Below, in pieces: positions 1-12,859 of a DNA stretch of 64,000 nt (position 1 is the stretch's first letter; each line of letters starts with the position of its first letter). This DNA is from Pagrus major (Eukaryota > Chordata > Actinopteri > Spariformes > Sparidae). The position numbers and the translations under genes are program-made. The notes under the pieces were generated by a model. That model saw nothing but the letters and a program-made list of their open reading frames with translations, searched no databases and was not told the origin of the DNA. The DNA is taken from positions 3,190,533 to 3,254,532 of the forward strand of contig NC_133216.1 of assembly GCF_040436345.1 (NCBI RefSeq), given 5' to 3'.

Positions 1-1062
1 ACTTTCTCTACTTTGTGAAAATGTGATATTCCAGTTTTGCCTAACCTTCAGGAATAAAATGTCTTGCACAAACATTCCCCCTAACCAAAATAAAGTTTGC
101 AAACACAAATCGCTGACCGAGTGGTTGTCTTTCTTCAGTGCATATCCAGTTCATAGTAATAATACAAATAAAACTTTTCTAAACAAAGTCAGAAGTGGCT
201 TATAGGAAGGGAGGAGAAAAAAATACCACGTGGATTATAAAATCTCATCAACACCTTTTATAAGAGGATTTAAAAGATGCTAACTGATTTCAATAGGTAG
301 CGTTTACATCAAACCTCAATTAAATTAGGATTCAGTTATTCATGTTATCAAACAGCAGGTACATTTAAAACAAAAGAATAGAAGTCTGTGACCTTAAGGT
401 TTAATTTAGATGTTCTGACACTAATCATGTACAGTACACGTTATACCAGGTTTTTTTTTAAGAAATGTGAGTAGGTTAAATATAAAAAGTTGCTGTACTT
501 GATCCAAAATATCAATCAATCACTGGCTTCAAATAAATGCAACATGAATCTGACACTTCAGGTGAGTAACACACATGAATCTAACGTACCTGTTCTGACC
601 CGTACCTGTGCAAATAGCAATAAAAACACAATCTGATAAAAAACAAAAAAATTAACTAATACATATCACAATGAAACTTCCCCAGTTGATTATTTCCAAT
701 GAGACAATTACTTTTTGTATTTCAAGTTCTTATATTTTGTGTTCAAGGCCAATTAAATCTGCACTAATTTATATTTTAATGTTTCTTCATATAGGAACAA
801 GTATTTAGGATGAACTAGTGCCACACATCCACAACATGGACCTTTTTAAATACACAAGAGACAACACAAACACACACCTCTACAATAAATACGTTTAAGA
901 ACATACAGATGATATAAAACACAAACTGTAACACAAGAAAACACCAGATCAACATGTTTTGGAAGCAAAAAGCCCAAAATCTCAACAACAGTGTTTTCCC
1001 TGTAGTCTCTTTAAACTTTAAAATTAAACTCAACAGTTTTGGACTTTGATCTTCTGATGAAG
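1..1062. other. 3' flank of trpv1; AT-rich, part duplicated downstream
   Basis: No gene is seen here. The trpv1 stop codon lies at 1063-1065 on the minus strand, so this region contains its 3' untranslated region and flank; I could not assign the polyadenylation site. About 350-960 has a diverged second copy at about 28572-29085. That copy shows the left edge of the duplicated trpv1 segment. Confidence 0.6.
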
Positions 1063-4000
1063 CTACAGATTGCTGGAAAACTGTGGTTGGCGACGTCTGG
1101 CACGAATCCTCTCCAAGAGTGGACTCAGGCTCCACCGATTCCCTGAAAGATTAAATGGAAACACATTAGTGACTGAGCCGTAAAAGACAACAGGAACTGT
1201 GTGTATATGTGTGTGTGTGTCTGTGTGTGTGTGTCTACCAGCAGTCAGGTCTTCGGGTTGTGGTTGTGGTTGTGGTTGCGGCCTCATCATGCGATCTCCA
1301 GGATCTTCCTCCTGGATATAACCAAGATCGGACCTCCACTGTCTCCAGTTCATCTCCTCCACCCTGAAGTCAGAAGAGTCCCTCATCACAGGGAACACTA
1401 GAAACATCTGACTTGACTGCTTCTTCATAAACTAATCTGACATTACAGGGTTAAAAGATCAACAATACGAGGTAGGTGTATTTTTAATCATGGAGAAATG
1501 TTTTAAAAATCAAGCAGTGGAGTTTCTTTCTGCTCACTCTGAAAAATAAACTCACTCTGTTGTTAACGGTAACTTGTTTCTACCTAATAAATGCTCCCCG
1601 TGTGTAATATGAGTCACTGTGAGACCTCTGGATTTTCTCCATCAACAGGAAAATCTTTGAGCACAACTGAAATCAAGTAAGAAAATATATTTCTTTGTAA
1701 TTTGGGGGGACTAAACCTTTACAGAGGTCAGGGTTGCTGGGTTGTTAATCAACAAAGGGTACATGTGATGCCTTTTCTGACACCTGTGAAGTCGAATATT
1801 ATTACATCCAATAATTGTTCACCTGAAAAATCTACGCTCCTCGTCCTGCTTGTTCTTCACACACACCATCTTTGACATCCCAGCGTACAGTTTACTCGTC
1901 AGGCACCTGGGCAGCGTCCTCTCCATGTCCAAAATTGTGAACGCCCTCTGAAGATGTCAGATTGTTGTTGTTTAAAGACGATGATAAAATAGCAGCTCGC
2001 ACTTCTCCACAACGTAAACAATATAACTGGTTCACAGGAGAGTTAAGAATAGAAATAAACACAACTCCAGCACCAACAGGAACAGTTCTTCTGATTATAG
2101 GCAAACTATGGGCCTCGGGCTGCTCAGTCGTCTCCTCGATCCACACACTTTACATATATTATAATTTGTATCAGATATTCTGTCAATGCAACTTGTAAAC
2201 TGTGATTTTGTTGTTCTGTTCTACATCTATTTCCTGTCGGTCCGTCCTGGAAGAGGGATCCCTCCTCCATGACTCCTCCTCAGGTTTCTTCCATTTCTTA
2301 TTTTTCCCTTTTTCTCAACATGTCAAGTTTTCCCTCACTTGAATCGAGGGTCTGAGGACAGATGATGTTGTTCACTGAGGCACTGAGTCTGTGATTTTGG
2401 GCCTAAAATTGATTTGATTTGATTTGAAAAAAACAAAGTGCATGACGGCTCGTTCTCTGTGAGTGCTGGAGTTTTGTTCATATTTACTTTAGATCTCAAG
2501 TGTTTGTCACACAATATAGACACTTTTCATAATTGGTATGGACATCTACTTAAAAACAACAAAAAAGACAGAACACACTTGAGATTTTCACTCTGTTTCT
2601 GAGGTGGATTAGTTTTGTTCTGGCCAAATGCAACCTGAATGAAACTCTTGGGACAGTTCACCCAAAATTCATATTTTTCCTTTTACCTGTTGTGTTTTTA
2701 ATCCTTCTAGATTGTTTTGAAGTGTTTCAAATATATTTTTTGTCATCCAGCTCCATTATATTCTAGAGAAGGCAGATATCTCTATAATAGATATCTAAAA
2801 AATAAAGGTGGATAAAGAGCTCTGCAGGTAAGAGAAAAGAAAAATGTAACTGCCGTTAAAACTCACACTGGATTTGGGAACTTCATCCTGCGAACGTTAG
2901 ACTTTCTTCTACTGTGAAAACAAGTTTACAGACCAGAACAGCTTCCTACCTGCAGGTTCCAGATGTTTTCACTTTCTTCAGAGATCCTCTCGACTGTGTG
3001 GCCCATTAAGGCGATCAGCATGTTGAGCAGCAGGATGTAAGTGAGGACGATGTACAAGATGAGCAGGATGTAGAAGACCTCCTTGTACTGGACGTGATCG
3101 GTGAACTGCAGATCTCCCATTCCTATTGTGAACTTGAACAGCTCCAGGATTGTATAACCGATGTCATTGAAACTCGGCTTCTTGCACTCGAACGGTCCTG
3201 CATTAAACATCCTTCCTTGTGCCGGTGTGTCGTTGGTCGTATTTTCAGGATCTGGAAAGGAGTCGTCTATGAGGGCGACGATGGCTGTGGAGGAGGAGGA
3301 AGAGTTAAGTCAGAAGTCTTCACCTTGGAAAACATCTGAAGTCTTTATTCTGCAGAATGGAAGTCTTACCAGCAGAAAATCCAAAAAGCAGGACGGAATA
3401 GACACATAAAAAGTGAAGCAGGTCACCGAGGATCATCTAAAACAAAAAGAGAGAGGGAGACACCTTAAAGGAACAGTTCACCCAAGAAATTTAAATTCAC
3501 TCATTATCTACTCAGCCAACATTTCTGGACCTTCCCAGCAAAACAGTTTCCTAAACAACTGAAGAAGCTGGGACTTGTTTTAAAAACATTAAAAAACAAA
3601 AACACACTCGATGCGTGATCGACTCATGAACGCTTTTAGCTCAGCAGCTACAGTGAAGATCTGACTTAAAAACAGGCGTAAAAGCGTCTTTTAAAATGAA
3701 GAAGGGATCTTTAAAGGGCGTCCGGAGACTTGGAAGTCTTTTTACATCTAAAACAAGTCAATGTTTTGTGGACTATGAAACTGTCCATCGGCACGGGGGT
3801 GAGTAGATAATGACCATTTCTGACCAGGCAAACATTTCTCGGACTTTATTCCCTAAAACTTACTTTTTGCATCATGACACTGTACATCCCCATCTGTTTA
3901 TAGCCTCTCGAGTAGTAGAGGACGTTGATCCAGGCGAGAGCCAGCGAGAAGACGAGGAAGCTGAGGTACTCTCTCCATCCACAGCCGTACAGAACGGCAC

Positions 4001-7000
4001 AGATCAGAAGGAACGTGGCCTGCAGGAAGCTGCAAACAAAGTGAAGTAGTAAAGAAAACGATGACATTAAAAATGTTTGGGAATTAAAGTTTCTCCGAGC
4101 AGTGCTTACAACAGAATGTCACTGAATCCATCTGTGTACAGAGCCTTGAAGTTTGGGGGGTTCCTCTTGAAAATAGTTATCTGTGAATTTAAACAGACGT
4201 AGAAACACGAGTTATGTTTGAAATTAATTCAAGTCTTTTGTGTAAATTCCACTTTTCTTACCGCTTTGTAGAAAAACCACACTGCTCCAAAGACGCTGAT
4301 GGCCTCACCAAGGCTGCGGAAGTAGTCCAGCGGGACGTCTTCGATGGCAAACGGTGGCTGCAGATCAGAAGGTCAGGAGTCTTTTCTTTCTGAGGCTGGA
4401 GAATTTATTAAAATCATAGTTTGTTCAAGGATGTGTTTTAGCCCTACCTGTCCTTCCTTTCTGTAGGTGGCCACGACAGTGAAGATGATCAGGTACACCA
4501 GGTAAACCAAGAAGTTCATCAAGAATAATTTGGCAGCAAACCGGTCCCACTTATCCTCGAGAAGACTGCGTAGAGGTTCGATCTTGAGCATCTCAGGACG
4601 ATTCTGAGGAAGCATTGGTCAGTTAAAACACTCAAAACCGTCATGGAGGCACACTGACTCAAAGTGATAACAGAGAAGTTTTTGCTTCCAACTTTAACCA
4701 TCATGAAGTAATTGTTGGTGGCATCTTGTGTTTAGATGGGTTCCCTATAAACCTTGCTTTCACCTCCCAGGAAAATTAAAGCTCACTGATTCAGGCACCT
4801 TTCCATCTGCTTTCACGTCTCCATTATAGACTAAATAAATGAGTAGAGTCATGTTTTCTTCTGTGTTGTTGGAGGAAAACTGAAAGCGATCTGGTAGTCT
4901 TGTACCATGTTATCTGAGGTGGGAGGATGTTGTGTTTAGATGAATGTTTCACCAGCTTTTTGCACCCTGTATTGCCTTGGAAAATATGTGACCACCATAG
5001 TGTAGGCCTTTCTTTATTTAGCTTCATGTTTTGTGCAGTTTGCTGCAGGAACTGTAGATGCTTCAGCGGCACTGCTTAAGTAGCCACTAGCACTTGTACT
5101 CACTGTTCACTGCTTTCAGCTTCAGTTTCAACAGGGCTGCTGGAAATGTTCCCCCTCTCTTCCCCATAATTCCCATTTGGAGCCATGTTTTTAGGGCTGT
5201 GGATCTTTTATTTTAAGTATTTTAATTGGAAATTCAGCTTTTTGTCAGTATTATACTCTTTGTTTTTAAATTAACTTATTTCATTGTCAGAAAAGGGTGT
5301 AGCTCGTGTATCACACGCTGGTGTTAGACAATTGAATATAAATACATCGTGTCTAATGCCGATTCCACCTCCAGCCTTCATGAGAACAAAAATAGATCTT
5401 CCTAACCGGAATGTCACTCCCGAAGACGACGATCTCCAACACAGAAGTCTCTTCGTTGGTGTCAATGGAGCTCAGGTCATAAAGTGAGGAGTGGACCGGT
5501 CCATACACCCACTCTGTGAACTTCCTGGACAGCGGCCTCATCGCCTCGTCAGTGAACTCCCGGTGCAGTATGTGCCTGAACAGCTGACCAAGGAACAGAT
5601 CAGAGGAGATGATTATTTTGAGTGTCAACACAATGAATCCTCCCAAACACTGCGCATGAGACAAGGCCGGGAAATAATGATCACGTCCCATTTTTATGTT
5701 AAATTCATATTTAGTTAATTGTTACACTTTAAAGAACTAAATATATATATATTTAGTTCAGTTTGTATCAAATTGGTTTTAAAAAGATTGATATTGTGAG
5801 ATAATTTATATGTATTGAGCTAATTAACATATGTTGTCCAGACACAGGGAACAAGAGGACTTCTTATATACAACAGTACAACATGTCTACCTCTAAAATA
5901 AAACCTCTAAATATAATATTAGTCAGTGAAAAGTTTGAAAAATGAACTATATTTAAAGAAAACATGTAATGATGAACGAGTAATGTAACATCTTTTTCAA
6001 AACCCTCAAGAGGAAACAGATTTACCCCGATCTTGCCCAGCTTGGCAGCTAACTTCAGAGGAGTGAACCCCCGATTGTTCTCGATTGCTTCCAACTGGAC
6101 TTCTCTCCCCTGAAGTTTGTTGTGCTGAATGAGGATCTCGTCGTACATCCTTTCAATCATGTCTGTGTTTTCTGTGGTGTTGTCTGCTATGACCACCAAA
6201 GCGTGCAAGACGGTGTTTCCCTGCGAGTCTTTGTCAGTCGGGTCAGCTCTGGTGTAAGGGTTGTCCATGAGGAAGGACACCATGTCGGGCTGGTTGGTGC
6301 AGGCAGCCAGAGATAAAGGAAGCTCTCCTGTTGAGAAGACACAGAGGGGAGGTTTTTTAGTGATGAGCTTTGCAAATGTAGCTTATGGGTATATTTATTG
6401 GGAGGGATTTAATTACCCACCAAAATAAAAGCCCAGTCCTGCTTTACGCTGGAAGAAATTCCCGTTGGCTTTGGCTTGCACATCTGCTCCTTTCTGGACG
6501 AGCAGCTTCACGAGGTCAAAGCTTCTCCTCTCGATGGCGATGTGCAGGGCTGTCTGACCTGCGACGAGGGTTTGTTGTTACAGGAAACTAGCTGTTAATG
6601 TTTTCCACACATTGTTACTCTCTCAAGTTTAAGATTTAAGCTCCTGATCTATTTAAGAAAATACTGTGATTGAACTCATGATTCAGAAATATGATTCTGC
6701 AGCATTTATTTAATTTATCTCGATCTTTAAATGGATTTAAGTCATTTCATAGCATCTCACCAAGGACCTTCTAGTTTATGTGATGGATTGTCTTGAAAAA
6801 AAATATGTAAAAACTTCAACCTACAATCCCTTATTTTTCTATGAACTGGGTTGAAATTTGTGGTAAAACATCTAAGAAACCCTCAGAATAATTTGCAACA
6901 TGTATTTAATTTATTTTTAAAATGTTTTATGTTGTTGCAAAATGGTTACAATAATCAAATAACCATAAATAACTTGAAACTGCACTCTACTCACACGTAT

Positions 7001-8378
7001 TTTGTGATGTTCATTATAGAGGACAACACCTTCTCATTGTGTAAACTCACTTTCAAGTCAGTTTGTAATTATATAGTCTATAATCACAATTCTGCCTCAC
7101 ATCTTATAGTCTGTACAACATACGTCCTCTGTCCTTTTGTTTCACCTACCTTTGTAACAAGGATCTGTGTAGGATGCGTTGATCAGATTTTCTAAATCTC
7201 CAGTTTTCTCGGCTATATTGAGGAGGACTTCGATGGTGTCGTTTTTTCCATCCTTTAGATTCAGCAGAGCTTTCAGGAGCGCAGTTTTCCCGTTTGTTTG
7301 ATCTGAAAGTTGTGTACAAGTTAGTACATCAGTATCTGGAGAGTTTCTGATGATTCATACCAACTTTATAAATAAGAACTAGAATAACCTCTTAAATTTA
7401 CTTTAGACTTTAAGTCACGCCACACAAAAATTATTCTCCATCTAGACAGCAGCTTTTTTGCTCACAGACAGGACTGTCATCAGATCAGATTTTCACTGCA
7501 CGGTTATTTATTTGCCATCCTTAATTTATTTAACTGTTTCATTTTTTGGCAAATAAATTACAACCAGTCAGTTACCATAACTGTAAAAAACAGTGTCTAT
7601 AAAGGACACTCATTGATGGTGAAAAAGCAAACAGATGAAGTGATAAAAGACCCGTAAGGCCTCACATCTGTCTAGTCATAGAAAATAAGACATTAAGCTG
7701 TCTCTGTCCTACTCACCTGTGTATTCTGGGCTTGTAAGTTGCTTTTTATTCACATGCAGGTAGTCGAGGAGGCCACTGAGTTGATCTGCGTCTCCCTGAG
7801 ATGCTGCTTCGAAGACTCTCTCTCTGCTGAATGCTTTACTGCAAATGTTGTCAACACCGTCGCTGCATGGTCTGAAATGTAGAAAAGTATAGTTATAAGT
7901 CAAGTCAGAAGATGAATCATGCAGCTCAACATTTCCAACTACACAATATTTAAACACTACTGCACACATGACCAACTGTTAACACAGAATATTTGTTCAA
8001 CGATTCTAACCAGCTTTTGAACAAATGAAGGCTTCAAACAAGCTAAAGCATGTTTACCTGGAATCCACCCCGTCACCTGACACTTTTCAGTCCCCACAGG
8101 CTAAAAAACACACATTTTTGTGGCAGCTATAGAACCAAACTAGTTCATCTCAAAATCTGTCTGTGTAATAATAAAAAGGTCACGTGCACAACCTGTGAGA
8201 AAGAAATCAAACACCAGTTCTTCCCTGTTAGGATCAGTCACCTGGATAGTAAGACGTTGGTATCCATAGGTACATGAACTATCTCCTGGCCGTCTTCAAG
8301 GAGCCAGTCCAGACCATCCCCCTCCTTGTCCTGCTCTTCCTTTGGCTCCACATTGTCTGGTGGCTGTCCATCGTCCAT
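1063..8378 (-). CDS. trpv1: TRPV-family cation channel, trpv1-like, 15 coding exons
   Basis: Probable heat- and ligand-gated non-selective cation channel of the plasma membrane. Coding exons in order are 8378-8242, 7871-7717, 7302-7150, 6558-6421, 6327-6026, 5583-5407, 4603-4448, 4357-4262, 4180-4110, 4029-3864, 3436-3370, 3284-2950, 1947-1823, 1363-1239 and 1142-1063. All have GT-AG borders, and together they make 2283 nt (760 codons plus stop). Ankyrin repeats fill about residues 60-320, with family motifs [23 protein letters not shown] and [13 protein letters not shown]. The pre-S1 motif [20 protein letters not shown] follows. S1-S6 run from about 375 to 633, the selectivity filter GMGDLQF is near 595, and the TRP box [12 protein letters not shown] is near 646-660. 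The tail motif [11 protein letters not shown] matches TRPV1. TRPV4 fits less well in the filter and tail. The frame stays open upstream to an ATG at 8420, so the N terminus could be 14 residues longer. The introns hold no other gene. Confidence 0.87.
1201..1236. repeat. (TG)n microsatellite at a trpv1 splice donor
   Basis: A TG-rich run with a few interruptions. On the minus strand it reads as (CA)n starting two bases inside trpv1 intron 14, next to the donor of exon 1363-1239. Just across the donor, the exon itself encodes a short Pro-Gln repeat from GGTTGT-type repeats. Confidence 0.85.
2205..2427 (+). mobile_element. LINE 3' end fragment in trpv1 intron 12
   Basis: The block starts near the string CGGTCCGTCCTGGAAGAGGG, goes on through CTCCTCAGGTTTCTTCC and ends in a run of TTTGA units. 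This order matches, from memory, the widespread 3' tail of a teleost CR1/L2/Rex-type LINE. Only the 3' end is present and no coding part is seen. It lies between exons 3284-2950 and 1947-1823 of trpv1. Confidence 0.6.
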
Positions 8379-8699
8379 GGTTTTTGTTGATAATAGTCGA
8401 GTCTTAATCGAGTATGACAAACTGTCTTTGCTTCCGTAAGCAGCTCGTCAGCTGTGATGAACAGCACAGGTGTAGAATTGCAAAAAGGTCATGGGCGGCA
8501 CTGAGGTGCGAATGTTACCTTGGTCACGCTCCTCCCTTTGCCCAGAGGGGAAGTCTATTGTTTGCCTAACAACTCTGTTCCACCTGCAGAAAATGAGAGT
8601 TCACCTGCTGGATGTTTATTTTACTTCTCACAGGTTTCTATTTTTTAACCACTTGTTTTATTATGTTTTCACTTTTTGAGGCTGTTTGATGCTCAGTAC
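8379..8699. other. 5' flank of trpv1
   Basis: Upstream of the minus-strand trpv1 start. It should include the 5' untranslated region and core promoter. I could not place a TATA box or transcription start with confidence. Confidence 0.4.
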
Positions 8700-8945
8700 T
8701 GCTGATTAGAGATTAAAAGATTAGCTGTCAACTATCAAATTAATCAACTATTTTGATAATCTATTATGGAATTTGAGTAAAAAAAGAAATGAAAGGCAAA
8801 AGTTCTGCTTTCTTTCCTCCTCTGTGGCAGTAAACTAAATAATTTTGGGGTTGTGGACAAAACAATACATTTGAGAAACGCTGATCAACAGATGACCAAT
8901 TAATTGAGAAAAACAAACAAAAAAATTAAGTTGTAGCCCGACTGA
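8700..8945. repeat. Old teleost interspersed repeat (MITE-like)
   Basis: Degenerate copy of a repeat common in fish. Diagnostic pieces are TTAGCTGTCAACTATCAAAT, TATTTTGATAATC, GGGTTGTGGACAAAACAA and GAAACGCTGATCAACA, in the usual order, ending near TAGCCCGACTG. No coding potential. Family recognised from memory only. Confidence 0.55.
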
Positions 8946-8959
8946 TGTTAAACAACACT

Positions 8960-11575
8960 TATCAATCAATCAATCAATTTATTGTTTAGAGTGCAAAATC
9001 ACCATGGTACATGGTCTCAATACACTTTACAATAAAATCAAGTACAATAATAACAGACAATAAAACAATATTAAAACACCAAAGGAAAATGATAAAACAG
9101 TTAAAAATTAGTTTAAACCAAAATATTGAGTAAAAAGGTGTGTTTTAAGACGGGACTTAAAAATTGCAGTGGATGTAGCTTCTTTGATACCTAGTGGGAG
9201 GCCATTCCATAGAAAAGGAGCACGGTAGGCAAAGGCCCTGCCACCAGCTGACTTTTTATTGATTGGTGGGATGACAAGGAGATTTGAACTAAGAGAACGA
9301 AGAGGACGTGGCGGAATGTAGGGAGAAAGTAGTTCAGTTAAATAAGATGGTGCAAGTCCATTTAAAGCCTTATAAGTTAAAAGAAGAACTTTAAAATCGG
9401 CTCTAGCCTGAATGGGCAGCCAATGTAGTGATGCCAGGACAGGAGTTATGTGACAGAACCTACTTGTTTTTGTTAAAAGTCTGGCGGCTGAATTTTGCAC
9501 AAGCTGAAGGCTCCTAGTAGTACAGATGGGGAGGCCAGAAAAAAGGACATTACAGTAATCTAAACGGGAAGACACAAGGGCATGGAGAACCACCTCGGCG
9601 CTACGCCGGGATAGAGCAGGGCGGATTTTGGCAATGTTGCGCAGGTGAAAGAAAGCCGTCCTGGTGATTTCCTTGATATGAGTCTGGAAAGTCAGGGTCG
9701 GATCAAAAATAACACCTAGGTTTCTAATGTGCGTGCTTTCAGAGATTGAACAACCATCAATATTAAGACAAAGACTGTCAGAGAAGTACTTGCAGTTATT
9801 AGGCTTAATCACCAGCAAATCAGTCTTAGCAGTATTAAGCATGAGAAAGTTTTGACTCATCCAGATCTTGATTTGGCTTACACATGTTTCCAGATTTTGT
9901 ATTTGAGAGGGGTCATTAGGGTGTAGTGGGATGTATAGCTGTGTGTCATCAGCATAGAAATGGAACTGTATACCATATTCGGCAATTATCCTACCCAGAG
10001 GGAGCATGTAAATGCAAAACAGCAGAGGCCCCAGGACAGACCCCTGGGGCACACCAGCGGTAACTGTAGAACATTCTGACAAAGAGTTATTGAAACTAAC
10101 ACATTGGGTTCTACTAGATAAGTAGGACTGGAACCATGAGAGCGCCAGCCCGTGAATACCAACGTAATGCTCCAGTCGGTGTAGAAGCACACAATGATCT
10201 ACGGTATCGAAGGCCGAACTTAAATCAAGAATTAAAAGTATGGAGGCTGATCCAGAGTCAGCAGTGACAAGTAGGTCATTGACTACTCTAGTTAGGGCAG
10301 TCTCAGTAGAGTGGCAGGAGCGGAAACCAGACTGAAAATTGTCAAAGAGATTATTGGTAGAAAGGTGGACAGTCAGTTGATCAGCAACAATTCTCTCAAG
10401 TATTTTAGATAAGAAAGGGAGAGTGGAGACAGGTCGATAATTGGCAAGAACCAGTGGATCGCTATTGGGTTTCTTGAGGAGTGGTTTAATGATAGCAGAT
10501 TTATAGGTTAAGGGGACACACCCCTCAGAGAGGGAAGTGTTCAAGATGGCACGTATAGGGGCATTCAGAATAGGAAGGAGTTCCTTAAGGAGGTCAGAAG
10601 GGATGGGATCTAGTGAACACGTTGTTGGCTTTGAGGCGGCAACCATTGAGGCCAAGGTCTCAGCAGAAATGGGTTTGAACTGAGAGAGTGAGCTCGTGGA
10701 CCAGGACACAGAGCACTGGCTGGACACGGTGCTAGAGAGCTGCTGGCTAATGATATTGTTCCTTAATTGGGAGATTTTGTCAGTGAAAAAAACTAGAAAA
10801 TCATTAGCTGTGAAAGGAGAGCTCAGAACCGGTGAAGAGTGTGTAAGCCTGGCCACAGTATTAAACAGGACCCGATGATTGTTCTTATTAGTTTCGATCA
10901 AATTGGAGAAATAAGAAGATCTGGCAGCAGAAAGTGCATGTTTATAATGTTTAAAGCTAAGAGTCCAGGCGAGGCGAGAGGACTCTGATTTACAGGTGCG
11001 CCATCTGTCTTCAAGTTTACGACAAGCCCGTTTTAAAGAGCGAGTGAGGTCGGAGAACCAAGGTGCAGATTTAGTTCGAGTGCCTCTACTAGTTCTGAGA
11101 GGAGCAAAGGACTCAAGCGTTTCTGACAGTGCACTGTTTAGGCCATCTGTGAGGTTGTTGACAGACATGGACGTGTTGGAAAGTGACTCCAGTTTATCGG
11201 GCAAATGATCAGCTAGAAGGGACTTAATATGGTTGTTAATGAAACGAAAAGAATGAGGGTTAGATTCAGAGCGAGTAGGCTTTGTATGCGTGAGAAGGTT
11301 AAAAAAGACACAAGAGTGATCCGAGACCGGGACCTGAAAAATAGAAGGGGGGCCAGCGGTAATATCCTTTGTACAGACTAGATCCAAAGTATTACCGAGA
11401 TTATGAGTGGGGCCAGTGACATGTTGGATGAAGTTGAGACTCGAAAGAAGATCCAGAAATTCCGTTGCTTTGGGATCCAAAACATCATTAATGTGAAAAT
11501 TCAGGTCACCGAGCAGAACTATTTTGTCATATTTAATCAGAGCGGTAGATAAAAATTCAGAGAACTCTGTTAAAA
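8960..11575 (-). mobile_element. L2/CR1-type LINE, 5' truncated
   Basis: A minus-strand non-LTR retrotransposon. Its 3' end is near 8960, where a short TCAA-type repeat (ATCAATCAATCAATCA) forms the tail as is common in the L2 clade. Its 5' end stops at about 11575, directly against a run of about 24 A on the plus strand (11574-11597). The first ORF and the front of the endonuclease are missing. No convincing target-site duplication could be read. The long open frame points to a fairly recent insertion compared with the other repeats here. Confidence 0.85.
9108..11575 (-). CDS. LINE ORF2 C-terminal part: endonuclease end plus reverse transcriptase
   Basis: An uninterrupted frame of about 820 codons, open to the truncation edge. 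The N-terminal stretch has the tail of an APE-type endonuclease (LLGDLNFHIND and, further on, VSDHSCVFFN). The reverse-transcriptase core follows with NYRPVSTLPFLSKILE, LLILDLSSAFDTVDH, GVPQGSVLGPLLFCIY and the catalytic FYADDTQLY at about 9946-9961. The C-terminal domain ends in a stretch (about 9108-9330) typical of the L2/CR1 group. No start codon is claimed, because the true start was lost with the 5' end. It is part of a mobile element, not a host gene. Confidence 0.87.
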
Positions 11576-11597
11576 AAAAAAAAAAAAAAAAAAAAAC

Positions 11598-12790
11598 TTA
11601 GATGTCTGTTTTTTGTCTGGCCGCTTTAAATTTAGGTAAAAATTGTGGTTTATACTTAGTATTGTAAAGTGATTTTGGGAGAAAAGATCTCAACAGTTAT
11701 ATCAGTCGTATGTTTGCCTCTCAAATTAATTCTGTGTTCTCGAGTCCATCTGGGGCCAAAATGTACTTTGTCACTTGAGATGTGTGAGGAAAAGACACGT
11801 GGGAACAGACGTACGCAAAGGTTTTATAAATCTGCCGAAAAGACTGCGTGTGCATGTTTCCTGTTTTGTGTCCACAGATTTCTACACCTGAATACACAGA
11901 CTTAAATACATTTGGCCCCACTGCATAGTGGATAACATTTACTCACAGGCCACTTAACATTAGGTTTTCCTGAGGTTGAACCCCTTTTTTGATTCAACAA
12001 GCTGCTGCAAACATCCCTCAGAGGATTTGGTCCACACTGACCTGGTAGCATCACAGGTTTTTGCAGTTTCTGTCAGCGATCGATGATTCGATTCTCCTGT
12101 TCGACCACATTCCAAGGTTGCACTTTTGTTCTGACATCTGATGACTGGAGGCATCTTCAGTGAACTCAACAACACGTATTTTAGATGACAAGGGACAAAG
12201 AACACCATTTATTTTAAGATACATGTCATTCAATGTTTATTACAAAACCATGACATGACATAAATGTACTGGATATGTACGATGCTGAAACTAAGGTGGC
12301 TACAACACAGTCCAAGCTCTACCTTCTTCCATTAACTGACTAATCTGAGCCCTAGTCTCCGGACTGATACTTGTGGTGGTACCGATTCCACCAGAACCAA
12401 AAAGGCAACCAGGAAAAAGCTCCCATAATGTATTTTCCCACGTTTCTCCACCACACAAGTGAAAACAACAAACTGGTTGGCCTCAAGCTGATTCAACCAC
12501 TTCAGCCTACAAAGGGAACATAACTAACCGAGGTGTGGCCGTGGTCATCAATTACCTGTACCGGTCCTTCAACTAAAAACAATTGGGTTAGCAAACTCCG
12601 CAAATTGGGCACAAATGCTGTTACAAAAGTTTAACATCCACCAAACAAACATTTACCCAACAGGTTTGGATCTGAGTCAACCCCCCGTTTAGAAAAGGAA
12701 GGCGACCATGCAAGAGATTTTACATAAAAGTAGGGTAATTTATCAACTAAGGTCAACACAACTCATAGAAAAGACAATGGTGCAGGGTGG
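11598..12790. other. Spacer, no gene seen
   Basis: I see no gene, RNA or recognisable repeat. Short ORFs on both strands lack family features. Confidence 0.4.
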
Positions 12791-12859
12791 ATGGCAGCTG
12801 TATGAAGGCAGAGAGTGAACACATCACGCCCAGGTGAGCTCAATCAGCTGACGACCCTC

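Noticed and set aside
5864-6020. Extension of the trpv1 ankyrin ORF past 6026
   Set aside because: A good donor at 6026/6025 ends the exon, and the next exon restores the TRPV sequence. The extension is intron read-through.
8059-8082. Possible micro-exon of trpv1 with AG and GT borders
   Set aside because: Including it breaks the frame. Joining 8242 directly to 7871 is in phase and gives an exact 2283-nt coding length.
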